DNA of 64,000 nucleotides, from assembly GCA_963675135.1 (NCBI GenBank), contig OY776130.1, forward strand, positions 29,256,001 to 29,320,000, in the 5' to 3' direction. Below are positions 33,178-43,232 of the stretch, one piece after another. A model generated the notes under the pieces. That model saw only the letters and a program-made list of their open reading frames with translations, had not been told where the DNA came from and did no database searches. Source of the stretch: Galeopsis tetrahit (taxonomy: Eukaryota; Streptophyta; Magnoliopsida; Lamiales; Lamiaceae). Positions within the stretch are counted from its first letter, which is position 1, and every line of letters begins with the position of its first letter. A program made the translations under genes and the position numbers.

Positions 33178-33609
33178 TTTGATTTCCTATGCCTTCAGCG
33201 CATCTGGATAAATAGGCATCATAAGGGTGTGGAGAATCTTTGATTGAGCGAGAATCTCTACTTTTTATGAGTGGATCCCAGTAGATTGGCTGATTTCACA
33301 AGTATTCTGAGTGGCAATGATATCCCAGAAGATCTCTCTAATTTATGAGTGGATACCAGGTGATTGTATCATTTTGAAAGTGTTCTGGGTGGCAATGAAA
33401 TCCCAGAAGATTAGTAGTATACTTTGATAATTGTGGCAGAAAGATTGATCTTGTTGGTGGTAATAAACCAGAGATTTCAGAAATCGGATACTCAGTATCT
33501 CGAGGATACGGGAAATCGGAAACTTTGTATCTCGGGGATACGGCTCTCAACGTCGGAGAGAAGAACTTTCAATTGACCACCGTTTAGAAAGCAATCGTTG
33601 GTGAATATA
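33178..33609 (-). other. LINE 5' untranslated region with tandem repeats
   Basis: A 78-bp unit (tatgagtgga...ggcaatgatatcccagaaga) is repeated at 33266-33343 and 33344-33421. A 32-bp unit (gaaatcgga...gtatctcgaggatacgg) is repeated at about 33480-33543. Tandem repeats in the leader recall the promoter-bearing repeats of other LINEs; promoter function here is inference. Confidence 0.6.
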
Positions 33610-33628
33610 TTTTTTCTTAAATTACTTT

Positions 33629-34100
33629 ATAACATGAGTTTTAATCATGCAAAGTTGCGACCTCTTGAATAATATTCACAATGTTTATACAAATACATAT
33701 AAATATGCACCTAGCTATATATTTACGAGTTAAAACTTTAAATATGATTGAATTCTTTACGATTTCTAAATATTTAGCTCAGCACTCGCATCATATTTGT
33801 CAAGAAATCTAGTCGATTAGACGTCTCCAACCAAGTAGAAGACTTGAAGATATAAGAAATAACTCAACTAACATATTAATTCGAAAAGTAATCAACGAGA
33901 CAAACATCACACAAAGGATTTAAGTGGTTCGATAAATGTGATCTACATCCACTGGAACAGACGAGTACTTCTTTGATTGATAAAGAATGTTTACAAATTC
34001 ATTCACTCGGAATAGGATATTTCCTCACTTCACTCGTACTTGAATCCTCTCGTTAACCTTTACAATGAACAAATACAAGAGTATATAAAGACCAAGGTAG
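33629..34100 (-). repeat. LTR remnant (5' part of an old Copia element or separate LTR)
   Basis: Shows the block gtggttcgataaatgtgatctacatccactgg (33929-33960), similar in layout to the LTR block at 5700-5735, and a TATA-like tttatatac on the minus strand near 34084. The sequence then runs into coding remnants of the old Copia on the plus strand. Borders not found. Confidence 0.4.
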
Positions 34101-35821
34101 TTGCAACCGTTAGGAACCGTTGAGTTGTTAGCAACCGTTGCAACCGCTTGTAACAACCCATATGTTCTGTTATTACCCAACCGAAATGGTAGTTATGTCA
34201 CTGAAACTAGGCTCTCTCTGTTGTTTCAGGAGAGCATACCTGCTTATTTCTGGGTTGATGCCTTCTCCACTGTTGTTTACATTATAAACCGTTTGCCCAA
34301 ATCTATTCTCGGGGTCAGGTCGCCATTTCAACTCTTGTTTGGCACATCTCCGAACTTTGCGAACTTTAGAACATTTGGTTGTTGGGTTTTCCCGTATCTT
34401 CGGGATTATGCTCTCCACAAGCTTGCTCCTCACAACTCTCCGTGTGTCTTTATGGGTTACAGTTCTTCTCATAAAGGGTTTTTGTGTTACGATCCGATCG
34501 CTTCCCGCTTCTACACTACTCGTCATGCTCAGTTTGATGAAACTGTGTTCCCGAAAGCATTGTCATGTCAATGAAACAGGGCTCTCTCTGTTGTTTCAGG
34601 CGAGCATGCCTGCTCATTTCTGGGTTGATGCCTTCTCCACTGTTGTTTACATTATAAACCGTTTGCCCACATCTGTTCTCGGGGACCGGTCGCCATTTCA
34701 ACTCTTGTTCGGCACATCTCTGAACTTTGCGAACTTCAGAATATTTGGTTGTCGGGTTTTCCCATATCTTCGAGATTATGCTCTCCACAAGTTTGCTCCT
34801 CGCAACTCTTCGTGTGTCTTTATGGGTTACAGTTCTTCTCATAAAGGGTTTCGGTGTTACGATCCGATCGCTTCCCGCTTCTACACTACTCGTCATGCTC
34901 AGTTTGACGAAACTGTGTTCCCGTTCTTAGTCGTGCATGCTCCTCCCTCGCCTGTTGATTCCCTTGAGATCAGTTCTTTCATGGAACCATCAGCTGCTCC
35001 TCGCCGGTCTCTGCCCTGACCCACTACAACCACCCATGCCTCATGCTAGCCCAGCTATTCAGGAGCCTCCTGCTCCTCCAGCAGTTCAGCTGCCCCCTTC
35101 TTGCACAGCGGCCCAACAACCTCCTGTTCGCCCGGCTGTTCACCCACCTCCTGTCCCGGCTCACCCGATGGTCACTCATGCCAGGTCTGGGATATTTAAG
35201 TCTCGGCACATTGACGACATTGCAGCCACTGGCCTCCTGTCCGCCCTCTCGGTGTTTGATGAGCCTAAGGGTTTTAAATCAGCCCTTAAGCATCCACACT
35301 GGTTAGCTGCAATTCAATCTGAGCTTGATGCGCTTCATGCTAATCAAACTTGGGAGCTTGTTCCTCACCCTCCCTCTACAAACATTGTTGGTTCGAAATG
35401 GGTCTTTCGCATCAAATACCTTGCCTACTTTAGACGTGGTAAAGTCACTCTATACCTCTTGCTTTATGTGGATGACATTATTGTTACAGGGAGCGACTAG
35501 GATGCTATTCGGCGTTTTATTCCCCGTGTCAACAAGGAGTTTGCGATCAAAGATCTTAGTCGCCTCAGCTACTTCCTCGGCCTCGAGGTCACTCACTCGT
35601 CGACTAGTCTATTTCTCAGCCAAGCGAAGTATGCTCGCGATGTCTTATCTCGAGCGGAGTTGCTCGACTCAAAGCCCGTCCCCACTCCCCTCGTAGCCGG
35701 AGAGTCTTTGGTTAGTACATGGACCCCTTTTACCGACCACACTCTTTACCGCTCGCTCGTCGGCGCTTTACAGTACCTGACGATCACGCGTCTTGATCTT
35801 TCATATGTTGTTAATCATGTC
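34101..35821 (+). pseudogene. Old Copia pol remnant, part 1 (integrase end and RT), split by the young element
   Basis: Plus-strand fragments show the C-terminal integrase region (FWVDAFSTVVYIINRLP, FQLLFGTSPNF, GYSSSHKGF), a Pro-rich linker, then reverse transcriptase start (FKSALKHPHWLAAIQ, NIVGSKWVF). An internal deletion of roughly 100 codons follows, then LYVDDIIVTGSD with the catalytic YVDD, and KYARDVL. A 370-bp stretch of integrase region is duplicated in tandem (34211 onwards and 34581 onwards). The frame is interrupted at 35821, where the young Copia inserted, and resumes at 46528. Confidence 0.85.
34205..34944. repeat. 370-bp tandem duplication in the old Copia
   Basis: gctctctctgttgtttcagg at 34211 recurs at 34581, and the two copies stay parallel to ctgtgttcccg (34550 and 34920). 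They differ by scattered substitutions, so the duplication is old. Confidence 0.85.
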
Positions 35822-36691
35822 TGAAAGTGTGTGGTGTGGTGTTAAGTGTATGTATATGAAGTGTTTAAGTTTAAGTAGAATAATGTTGTACTAAATGTTG
35901 TGACAATTGGTACAACACTGACTCTAGCAGAATATCAGAAATTAAGATTTACACAGCGGAAGACTTGAAACACTAAAAACAAACGTGACACAATGGAAAT
36001 AATTTTTCACATAGATTTTATAAATAAAAATCTATGCTAGCCTTACGGCGAAAAACAATACTTATCTTCAAGTATAAATGTTGTGTGAAATGTCACAGCA
36101 TTAACATTCACAACAGAAACTACAAACGAGGCAGGTGCCTTGTTCTAAAAACGAACTAAGTGTATAATGTATACACTGTCGAAATGCCTAGTCTATCTAA
36201 AGATTACACTCTCAATAGATAAGAAGACACACAGCCATACGGGTGGGATACGAACGTATGATCTAAAAGGTAGTTCTACTGGCCACAATTCCTAACAGGG
36301 ATATACGCTCGGTCTAGGAAGTTGATCGAATAGAGTACACTGATTTGAGAAGCCTTCCATCGGTATTTATAGTAGTGGGGTGCTGATTCTAGAGGCTTCC
36401 ACAATGAGGTCCTATTTTTTAGGAACTCAACTTCCATGATCTTTCTAGATCTTTCTTGAATGTTCCAGGTCGTTCCAAATGGTTCCAGGCCGTTCTAGCA
36501 TGTTCTCCAATGTTCTGGAATCTTCCAGGTTCCAGATCCTTGTAGAAGCTTCTAGATCCTGCCAGAAATGCGACAACATTTAGATCAACATTTAATGTAG
36601 CATTTCAGAAAAGACTTAGAAAAAATCTCGGAAGGTCAAATTAAGATGTTGTTGATAATGTTAAGGCATTTAAGGATTAACAACATCTACA
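35822..36691 (-). repeat. 3' LTR of the young Copia element
   Basis: 870 bp, TGAAAGTG...CATCTACA on the plus strand; on the element strand it runs TGTAGATG...CACTTTCA. It is the 3' LTR because the polypurine tract adjoins it at 36692-36703. TATAAATA lies at 36364-36371 (minus). Confidence 0.95.
36453..36525 (-). promoter_or_regulatory. Heat-shock elements and 10-bp-phased TTC array in the 3' LTR U3
   Basis: Two exact three-unit heat-shock elements (TTCnnGAAnnTTC) lie at 36453-36465 and 36513-36525. Between and across them, 36461-36520 is six consecutive 10-bp units, each starting (t/c/g)gttc (tgttccaggt, cgttccaaat, ggttccaggc, cgttctagca, tgttctccaa, tgttctggaa). This places a TTC half-site once per helical turn. 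The array lies 80-160 bp upstream of the TATA box on the element strand. Confidence 0.75.
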
Positions 36692-36703
36692 ATCTCCCCC
36701 AAT
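36692..36703 (-). other. Polypurine tract of the young Copia element
   Basis: On the minus strand ATTGGGGGAGAT immediately precedes the 3' LTR. A second tract, GGGGGAG, lies just after the accessory ORF (about 37355-37362). Multiple polypurine tracts are a reported Sirevirus trait. Confidence 0.85.
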
Positions 36704-37364
36704 TTGACCTTTCGACTACAACACACCTGATGCACATATATTTCTATACATACTCAGTATTATGTACTTAGTTGAGGTTAACATCATTGCTAAGCACTAG
36801 TCAAGACAATACCTGTTGTAACCGTTCGATCAAATCGAATGAAGATCAAGGATAATTTTACAATGATCCGTGCCATAAGATCAAGATAAATTTTATCCAA
36901 AATAGAACAAGTATAAACACTACACTTATTCACAACATAAGTAACTTTACTTAAGATCATAAGTTAAACTGGAAGAAATTCAACTTAGAATCTAAGTAAG
37001 ACACTAACAAAAAAAATCAGAGCAACAAAAATAAAAAAAACAAACATCAGAGCAAAACATAATGTAACAAGGAACAAAACAAAACAGAAACTACACTATA
37101 CACAACCTGCAATAGACACATGATAATCTGCAAACAAATTAAGCAAGGCAGTAAACAAATATCAAGTGGAACTAATAAACAAGTTGCAGTAAACATCCTA
37201 CCATCTAAAAACAGTAAATAACAAATGTATCATAATTTCAGAATTTCAAACTTAAACATTAGTTACAAAGGTAGAACTGAACAAATGGCTTATATTGCTG
37301 TGGTAACAGCTGCAGCATCATCTTCCTGCACCATAGCCATTGTGGAATTCAGGTCTCCCCCTGT
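36704..37364 (-). other. 3' untranslated region of the young Copia element
   Basis: A-rich on the plus strand, non-coding, homologous to 3071-4208. No other feature seen. Confidence 0.6.
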
Positions 37365-38660
37365 CTAACAGCTTTCTCCAGGTAGATCACCATACAAGGT
37401 GTCCATTTCAGCAGCATCATCATCATCTCCTTCATCAACAAAGTAAGTAGATGCAAGGTGTGCAACTACATCAGTAACAGCAGCATCTCCAGCAGCATCA
37501 GGTCCATCACCAGCATCAGCAGCAGCTGGAACTCCATCATCATGTATCTCCTCAATGACTACACTGGAGTTGGATGGTGGTGGTACTCCCCCTGTTGTAG
37601 GTGAAAGGAGGTTGGTCCACCTGTCCTTCAGGAACTGAAGTTCATCTATAGTTTCCTGCAAGTGTTGGAGTTGGAGTTTGATGAATTCCTGTGAAAGATA
37701 CACATTACCAGAAATGTTGATACGGATGTTCTCAACATTTGGGGTTGCATTTCTGTGTCTTGGTCTGGATGACTCAGGATGATCAGTAGTTGAGGGTCTG
37801 GTTGGTTCTGGTTGAGCAGAAGTAGAGGGTCTTTGCTGATGTTCAGTACCAGGAGCAAGCAAGGGCAGATCAATTACTCTATCCCCAGTGAGTAAGGCAG
37901 GAGCTATGGCCAACAGTGGAACTCTCCCCCTCAACACATCAGTGTTCTTGGCAACAAATCCATGATGCCTCAAGTAGTTAGAAATCAGAACAGGATAGGG
38001 TAAATTGCCTTTTTCAGAAACTCTCCCAGTAAATCTCATCATATGTTGGAATATTGTGAGACCCAAATTAAACTTCTTAAGCACAGAAATCCTATATATC
38101 AAAATAGCCTGGTCCTTAGTTATCTTGGTAGTATTTGTGGTGGGAATCCAATTGTAGATAATGAGTTTGTATAACACAGAGTGTAGGGAAGTGAGGTCTT
38201 TGGCTAGCATCTGTCTAGTCCACCTATCTATCCTACCACCAGTTATAGCAGAAATGACCACATCCATGTCAGGTTCTTCATCAACCTCAACATTGGGAAT
38301 TTCTAAAAACTCATTTATCAACTCAGGAGTAAAAGGAACATCTCTCCTCCTAAAATGAACAGTCCCATACCACTTAGAAGATCTCCTACCAGTGCTCTTT
38401 TTCAAACATGCATAGAATTCATATGCCCAATTTGTCAAGAAAGATTCACCAAAATTTACAGCATGCATCAAATTCCTTTCTTCTAAGAAACTAACCATGC
38501 CTTTACTATCAAAATCAGGTATATTGATCCTCTTCTCTATCAACAATTTTTTCTTAGAATAAATGGCCAATCTATTCTCAAGAGTATCAAGATTATCAGA
38601 AATACCTTCCTCTTCAGATGCCAGGTTATCTGAGCTGGGAGTAGAGCTTTTAACAGAGCT
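37365..38660 (-). CDS. Accessory (envelope-like) ORF, C-terminal part after a stop
   Basis: In the same frame as the upstream part (39692-38661) and separated from it only by TAG at 38661-38663. The conserved core (from about 38570) includes FLEERNLMHAVNFGESFL, KWYGTVHFRRRDVPF, EFLEIPNV, QMLAKDLTSLHSVL and IYNWIPTTNTTKITKDQA. This is the pattern of the plant domain recorded as putative plant transposon protein, also named envelope-like in legume annotations. A Pro/Ser-rich linker, a helical segment (LQHLQETIDELQFLKDRW) and an acidic, Ala/Asp-rich tail follow. I see no signal peptide or convincing membrane span, so true envelope function is doubtful. Confidence 0.75.
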   Translation of the reverse strand, partial: SSVKSSTPSSDNLASEEEGISDNLDTLENRLAIYSKKKLLIEKRINIPDFDSKGMVSFLEERNLMHAVNFGESFLTNWAYEFYACLKKSTGRRSSKWYGTVHFRRRDVPFTPELINEFLEIPNVEVDEEPDMDVVISAITGGRIDRWTRQMLAKDLTSLHSVLYKLIIYNWIPTTNTTKITKDQAILIYRISVLKKFNLGLTIFQHMMRFTGRVSEKGNLPYPVLISNYLRHHGFVAKNTDVLRGRVPLLAIAPALLTGDRVIDLPLLAPGTEHQQRPSTSAQPEPTRPSTTDHPESSRPRHRNATPNVENIRINISGNVYLSQEFIKLQLQHLQETIDELQFLKDRWTNLLSPTTGGVPPPSNSSVVIEEIHDDGVPAAADAGDGPDAAGDAAVTDVVAHLASTYFVDEGDDDDAAEMDTLYGDLPGESC

Positions 38661-39692
38661 CTATTCAGGGCTGCTTGCTGCACTGGAAGAGCTAGAGCTA
38701 TCCCCACTGCCACCATCTTCAGGTTCTGGTGCAGCTTCATTTGCAGCAGCATAGTGCTCAGCATTTTTCTTTAGAGACTTCAGAATGTCTCTCAAGCATC
38801 TTTCAGAATCAGAATTGGACTCTGACTCAGCTGGTTCATCTTCAGTGATCATCTTCTCTTTGCCTTTTGGTTCAGCAACAGACTTTCCTTTCCCTTTTTC
38901 TGCAGCAACGACCTTCTTTTTGGATTTTTCAGCAACAACAGTCTTAGATTTCTTTGGTTTCTCAGCAACAACAGGAGCTTCATCTTCAGAATCTGTGAAC
39001 ACTTGGATAGGTTCACCAGCATCAGCTCCAGCCTTCTTCTTCTTCCTCATGGATTCAGAATAATCCACACGAGTAAAAACGCGGTTTGATCTCCTCCTTC
39101 TTTGTACAGGGCTTCTCTGTCTTTTCCCTTTTTGTGCATTCTTCTTAAGAGGGATGGGGGCAGACTCATCTGAAACAGAGAGTGAAGAGTTTGTACCTTC
39201 AGAAATGTTTGCATCCTCCATTTCAACGTCTTCAGGGTCAGACGTGGCAGTGGCTTCTTCTTCAATAGAAGCTTCAACGTTCTCAGTTTGCGGTTCGTGA
39301 ACAGAGGGTGATTTGGGGCTTTTTGAAGCAGAAGCCATTTGGGCAGTTTGCTCAGCCAAATAGCTTGATATGTCCACCGTGATACCTCCAAAAGTCATCA
39401 CGGGCAGATGGCCTGTAGTTCGAAGAGTATCAGACACCTCTTCGATCGCCCTAGTGACCTGTTCAACGGTTGCATCTTGAGGGAAGTTTGTTTGAGGAGC
39501 AGTTTGAGGAGTGGTTTGAGGAGTGGGAATAGTTGTTGATGGTGTTGCAGAGACATTTGAGTCAGCATTTGAAGCAGTAGAGTTTTGTGAAGCCATGGAA
39601 GCAAGAAGATTGAGAGAATTTTGGGCGTTTTGATCGGAAGATTCAGGAGAAGAGTGTGAGTGAGAGTGTGATCGAGGGTGGTTTCCAGCCAT
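38661..39692 (-). CDS. Accessory (envelope-like) ORF, N-terminal part, ends at an in-frame stop
   Basis: 343 codons from ATG at 39692 to TAG at 38661-38663, after which the frame stays open to 37365. The product would be 775 residues without the stop. Layout: Ser/Thr/Pro/Gln-rich start (1-70), a short conserved block (VEQVTRAIEEV, MTFGGITVDISSYL, 76-112), an acidic stretch (140-165), and a basic cluster rich in Arg/Lys (183-220) like a nuclear localisation signal. AEKxKK-type lysine repeats (243-285) and a Ser/Glu-rich end follow. The decayed copy at 850-3070 shares this order. The role is unknown; nuclear rather than membrane location is my inference. Confidence 0.75.
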   Translation of the reverse strand: MAGNHPRSHSHSHSSPESSDQNAQNSLNLLASMASQNSTASNADSNVSATPSTTIPTPQTTPQTAPQTNFPQDATVEQVTRAIEEVSDTLRTTGHLPVMTFGGITVDISSYLAEQTAQMASASKSPKSPSVHEPQTENVEASIEEEATATSDPEDVEMEDANISEGTNSSLSVSDESAPIPLKKNAQKGKRQRSPVQRRRRSNRVFTRVDYSESMRKKKKAGADAGEPIQVFTDSEDEAPVVAEKPKKSKTVVAEKSKKKVVAAEKGKGKSVAEPKGKEKMITEDEPAESESNSDSERCLRDILKSLKKNAEHYAAANEAAPEPEDGGSGDSSSSSSAASSPE

Positions 39693-40625
39693 TAAGAGGG
39701 ATCGGTTGGGTTTTCAAGGTAGGTTTTTGAGAGTGTATGTAGTCAATTTGGGAAATACACAGCCAAAGAGCAGTTTCTGCAAATACAGTACTTAACAAAC
39801 TCGAAAAACACAATTAACAAATAAGTGACCTCTTATGTTTGATATTTATAGAGAGAGTAATGTAGTTGGAGGTTTAGAAAATAAACAGAAGAATTAATCT
39901 AGCAATTTCGAAAGTGCTCCACATTTTTAGCCACAACCTAGATCATGGTTAATTAGTGAAAAAAAAAAAACAATTAATTAAATTAATTAGATTAAAGAAA
40001 CTTCCAGAATTTGCCTATATAAAATCGCATAATCTGAATAAGAAATAGATAAGGGTCAGTAATTAATTAAATAAATAAAATGAATCTCAATAAATAATTA
40101 AATAATTACAACAGATAAAAATAAATTCGAATCAGGCAATGTTGTGCTCAAAACTGTTACAAACACCTCAACACGGTTTTTACATGAATTTGCTTCATTT
40201 GTGTTGCACCAAAAATTTTCCTTTTTGTGTTATAGCATCTAATTTGTATTGATCCATTGTTCCTGTAGAGTACATCGTAGTAGCGAACTCCGTGCCCCAT
40301 ACTTACTTAATGGATTACAAATATGTTGATGTTTTTACCAAATATCACCTTTTGAAAAGAAGACATCGTAGTAGCGAACTCCGTGCTCCATAGTTACTCA
40401 GTGATTTGGTACATCTTTTAGTATGCTAATAACATTCTCATTTTTTTGCATTTGAGAGGTGTAAGACATGTTTATTTTTGCACTCCAGGGTTCTTAGATT
40501 CGTAGATATTTTACAATGGAATTATTTAACTAAGTAAGAAATAAATTCAACTTATAAAATTTATACAACCCATGATGTTGTCCCAAATGCTGACGCATTT
40601 GTGACAACATCCATCCGAATTCTTT
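39693..40625 (-). other. Non-coding gap between pol and the accessory ORF
   Basis: AT-rich and without an open frame. A repeated phrase, acatcgtagtagcgaactccgtgc, occurs at about 40270 and 40363 about 93 bp apart. The part nearest the accessory ORF is conserved with 585-849 of the truncated copy, including a TATA-type box. This suggests that the gap contains a regulatory region. Confidence 0.6.
39843..39850 (-). promoter_or_regulatory. Possible internal TATA box for the accessory ORF
   Basis: TATAAATA on the minus strand, 150 bases before the ATG at 39692, in the context actctctctataaatatc. It is conserved as TATATAA in the truncated copy (718-724). A separate subgenomic transcript for the accessory ORF would explain how an ORF 0.9 kb after pol is expressed. 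This is inference from position and conservation. Confidence 0.45.
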
Positions 40626-43232
40626 TCAGATAGTGCTCATGCCAAGAGATTTCCTCAAGATAGAGAATCTCTCATGGTCTAAGGCTTTAGTAAAGATATC
40701 AGCATTCTGTTTTTCAGTAGGTACATACTCCAACTTAACAATATTCTTCTCTACTAAATCTCTCATAAAATGGTGTCTTATGCTAATGTGCTTTGTGAGT
40801 GAGTGTTGTACAGGATTTTTAGAAATGTTAATGGCACTAGTATTATCACAAAAGATAGTAAGTATACCATTCTCAATACCATAGTCATGGAACATCTTGC
40901 TCAGCCACAAGAGTTGTGTGCAGCAGCTTCCAGCAGCAATATACTCAGATTCTGCAGTGGATTGTGAAACACAATTCTGTTTCTTGCTGTGCCATGATAC
41001 AAGATTGTTTCCCATGTAAAAACATCCTCCACTCGTACTCTTTCTATCATCTATGTCTCCAGCCCAATCAGCATCACTATAGCCAATCAAAATGTTGTTG
41101 GTGTCCTTAGTATACCAGATTCCAAGGTCACTTGTTCCTGAAACATACTTGATGATTCTCTTCACAGCATTCAGGTGTGATTCCTTTGGATTTGCTTGGT
41201 ACCTAGCACAAACACACACACTGTACATAATATCTGGTCTACTAGAGGTTAAATACAGTAAACTACCTATCATGGATCTGTAAAATGTTGGATCAACATC
41301 TGTTCCAGCACTATCTTTGCAAAGTTTCAAAGTAGATCCCATAGGAGTTTTCATTGGTTTTGAATTCTCAAGACCAAATCTTTTAACCAAGTTCTTAGCA
41401 TACTTACTCTGGGAGAAGAAAATACCATCACTGCACTGTTTGATTTGAAGACCTAGAAAATAATTCAAGTCTCCAACCATACTCATTTCAAATGTTGCAG
41501 TCATTGCCTCAACAAAATTACTCAACATTTTATCACAAGTAGAACCAAACACAATGTCATCAACATATATTTGTGCAATAAGTAAATCTCCTTCAGTGTG
41601 CTTAATGAACAAAGTTCTATCAGCTTCTCCTCTAATAAATCCATATTCCAAAAGAAAGTCAGTAAGCCTACCATACCATGCTCTAGGAGCTTGTTTAAGA
41701 CCATACAATGCTTTCTTAAGTTTATATACATGATCAGGATACTGTGGATCTTCAAATCCTTTAGGTTGTTCAACATATGCTTCTTCATTCAATATGCCAT
41801 TTAGAAATGCAGCCTTTACATCCATTTGATGAAGTTTAATATCAATAAAACATGCAATAGCTAGCAGTAATCTAATAGATTCTATCCTAGCAACAGGTGC
41901 AAAAGTCTCATCAAAATCAACTCCTTCAACTTGGGTGTAACCTTGTGCTACTAACCTAGCCTTGTTTCTAACAATATTACCAGATTCATCAGTTTTATTC
42001 TTGAATATCCACTTTGTTCCAATGACATTAGTATGACAAGGTCTTGGAACAAGTGTCCACACTTCATTTCTTTCAAACTGACCAAGTTCTTCATGCATAG
42101 CATTAATCCAGTTTTCATCAGTTAAGGCTTCTTTAGCACTCTTAGGTTCAATTTCAGATAAATAGCATTCAGCATTTACAATGTTACACATAGAAGACAT
42201 GCATATTGTTCTTACCACATCTACCTTGTTTGATCTTACTCTTCCTCTTGTTTGCACTCCAACTGTAGCATCACCTATGATTTGGTCAGAAGGATGACTT
42301 TTACCTATTCTTGAAGAAGGATTCGTTTTGGGAACGTACTGGTCATTCTGTGAAGTTACAACTGTCTGTTCTGTAGATGTTGACCCAGATGTGTTAACAT
42401 TTGGTGCAACATTCTCAGACTTCAGTGTATTCTCAGAAGTGTCAGTAACCTGTGATACATCTTCTTCATCTTTGTCATCTGTAAGACCTTTATCATCATC
42501 AAACACAACGTTAACAGATTCTTGAACAGTGTTATTTCTAAGGTTATATACTCTATAAGCTTTACTATTTCTAGAATAGCCTAAAAAGAAACCTTTATCA
42601 CTTTTAGAATCAAACTTATGAAGTTGATCCCTATCATTTAGAATATAACACACACAACCAAATACATGAAAATATTTCACACTTGGTTTTCTGTTGTTCA
42701 AAATCTCATAAGGTGTTTGACTTGTGCCAGAACGAATAAAAACCCTATTAATAACATGACATGCAGTATTCAATGCTTCCCCCCAAAATTTCTTAGCAAG
42801 ACATTTGGATGTTAGCATAACTCTAGCCATTTCTTGTAAAGTTCTATTCTTTCTTTCAACAATTCCATTTTGTTGTGGAGTTTTAGGAGATGAATATTCT
42901 TGCAAGATACCATTTTTATCACAAAAATCATTAAACATGCTGTTTTCAAATTCCCTACCATGATCAGTTCTAATACGGCCAACTTTCAAGTTAAACACAT
43001 TTTTGAACCTCTTATAAAGAATTTTAAATACAGCAAATGCTTCAGATTTGTCTCTTAGAGACTCTACCCAGGTATATCTAGAAAAATCATCTACCACAAC
43101 TAAGGAATACCTCTTTCCTCCAATGCTTTCAGTTTCCATAGGACCCATCAAGTCCATGTGCAGTAATTCAAAACATCGATGTGTAGTACAATGTGACAGC
43201 ATTTTGTGCGACATTCTTACCTGCTTACCTTT
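40626..43232 (-). CDS. Copia pol: integrase, reverse transcriptase, RNase H
   Basis: Continues in frame after the stop at 43233-43235. Counting from the first Met at 43214 (862 residues): integrase core with the DDE triad D21, D84 and E120, where D84 and E120 have the canonical 35 residues between them. A linker rich in Asn/Ser/Thr runs from about 240 to 330. The reverse transcriptase spans about 360-640, with the catalytic YVDD at 550-553. The Copia-type RNase H has DADW at 714-717, the AESEY motif near 754 and a C-terminal block with KNIVKLEYVPTEKQNADIF. No further stop or frameshift is seen. The piece would be silent unless the upstream stop is read through. Confidence 0.9.
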   Translation of the reverse strand, partial: KGKQVRMSHKMLSHCTTHRCFELLHMDLMGPMETESIGGKRYSLVVVDDFSRYTWVESLRDKSEAFAVFKILYKRFKNVFNLKVGRIRTDHGREFENSMFNDFCDKNGILQEYSSPKTPQQNGIVERKNRTLQEMARVMLTSKCLAKKFWGEALNTACHVINRVFIRSGTSQTPYEILNNRKPSVKYFHVFGCVCYILNDRDQLHKFDSKSDKGFFLGYSRNSKAYRVYNLRNNTVQESVNVVFDDDKGLTDDKDEEDVSQVTDTSENTLKSENVAPNVNTSGSTSTEQTVVTSQNDQYVPKTNPSSRIGKSHPSDQIIGDATVGVQTRGRVRSNKVDVVRTICMSSMCNIVNAECYLSEIEPKSAKEALTDENWINAMHEELGQFERNEVWTLVPRPCHTNVIGTKWIFKNKTDESGNIVRNKARLVAQGYTQVEGVDFDETFAPVARIESIRLLLAIACFIDIKLHQMDVKAAFLNGILNEEAYVEQPKGFEDPQYPDHVYKLKKALYGLKQAPRAWYGRLTDFLLEYGFIRGEADRTLFIKHTEGDLLIAQIYVDDIVFGSTCDKMLSNFVEAMTATFEMSMVGDLNYFLGLQIKQCSDGIFFSQSKYAKNLVKRFGLENSKPMKTPMGSTLKLCKDSAGTDVDPTFYRSMIGSLLYLTSSRPDIMYSVCVCARYQANPKESHLNAVKRIIKYVSGTSDLGIWYTKDTNNILIGYSDADWAGDIDDRKSTSGGCFYMGNNLVSWHSKKQNCVSQSTAESEYIAAGSCCTQLLWLSKMFHDYGIENGILTIFCDNTSAINISKNPVQHSLTKHISIRHHFMRDLVEKNIVKLEYVPTEKQNADIFTKALDHERFSILRKSLGMSTI

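Larger units (their letters stand above)
27881..33609 (-). mobile_element. Full-length LINE (L1-type) with target-site duplications
   Basis: A 5.7-kb minus-strand non-LTR element. It has a 5' untranslated region (33178-33609), ORF1 with a nucleic-acid-binding domain and zinc knuckle, ORF2 with endonuclease, reverse transcriptase and RNase H, and an A-rich 3' end (T run at 27881-27886). It is bracketed by the 19-bp direct repeat ttttttcttaaattacttt at 27862-27880 and 33610-33628. Both ORFs are damaged by stops and frameshifts, so it is dead but complete in length. Confidence 0.9.
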
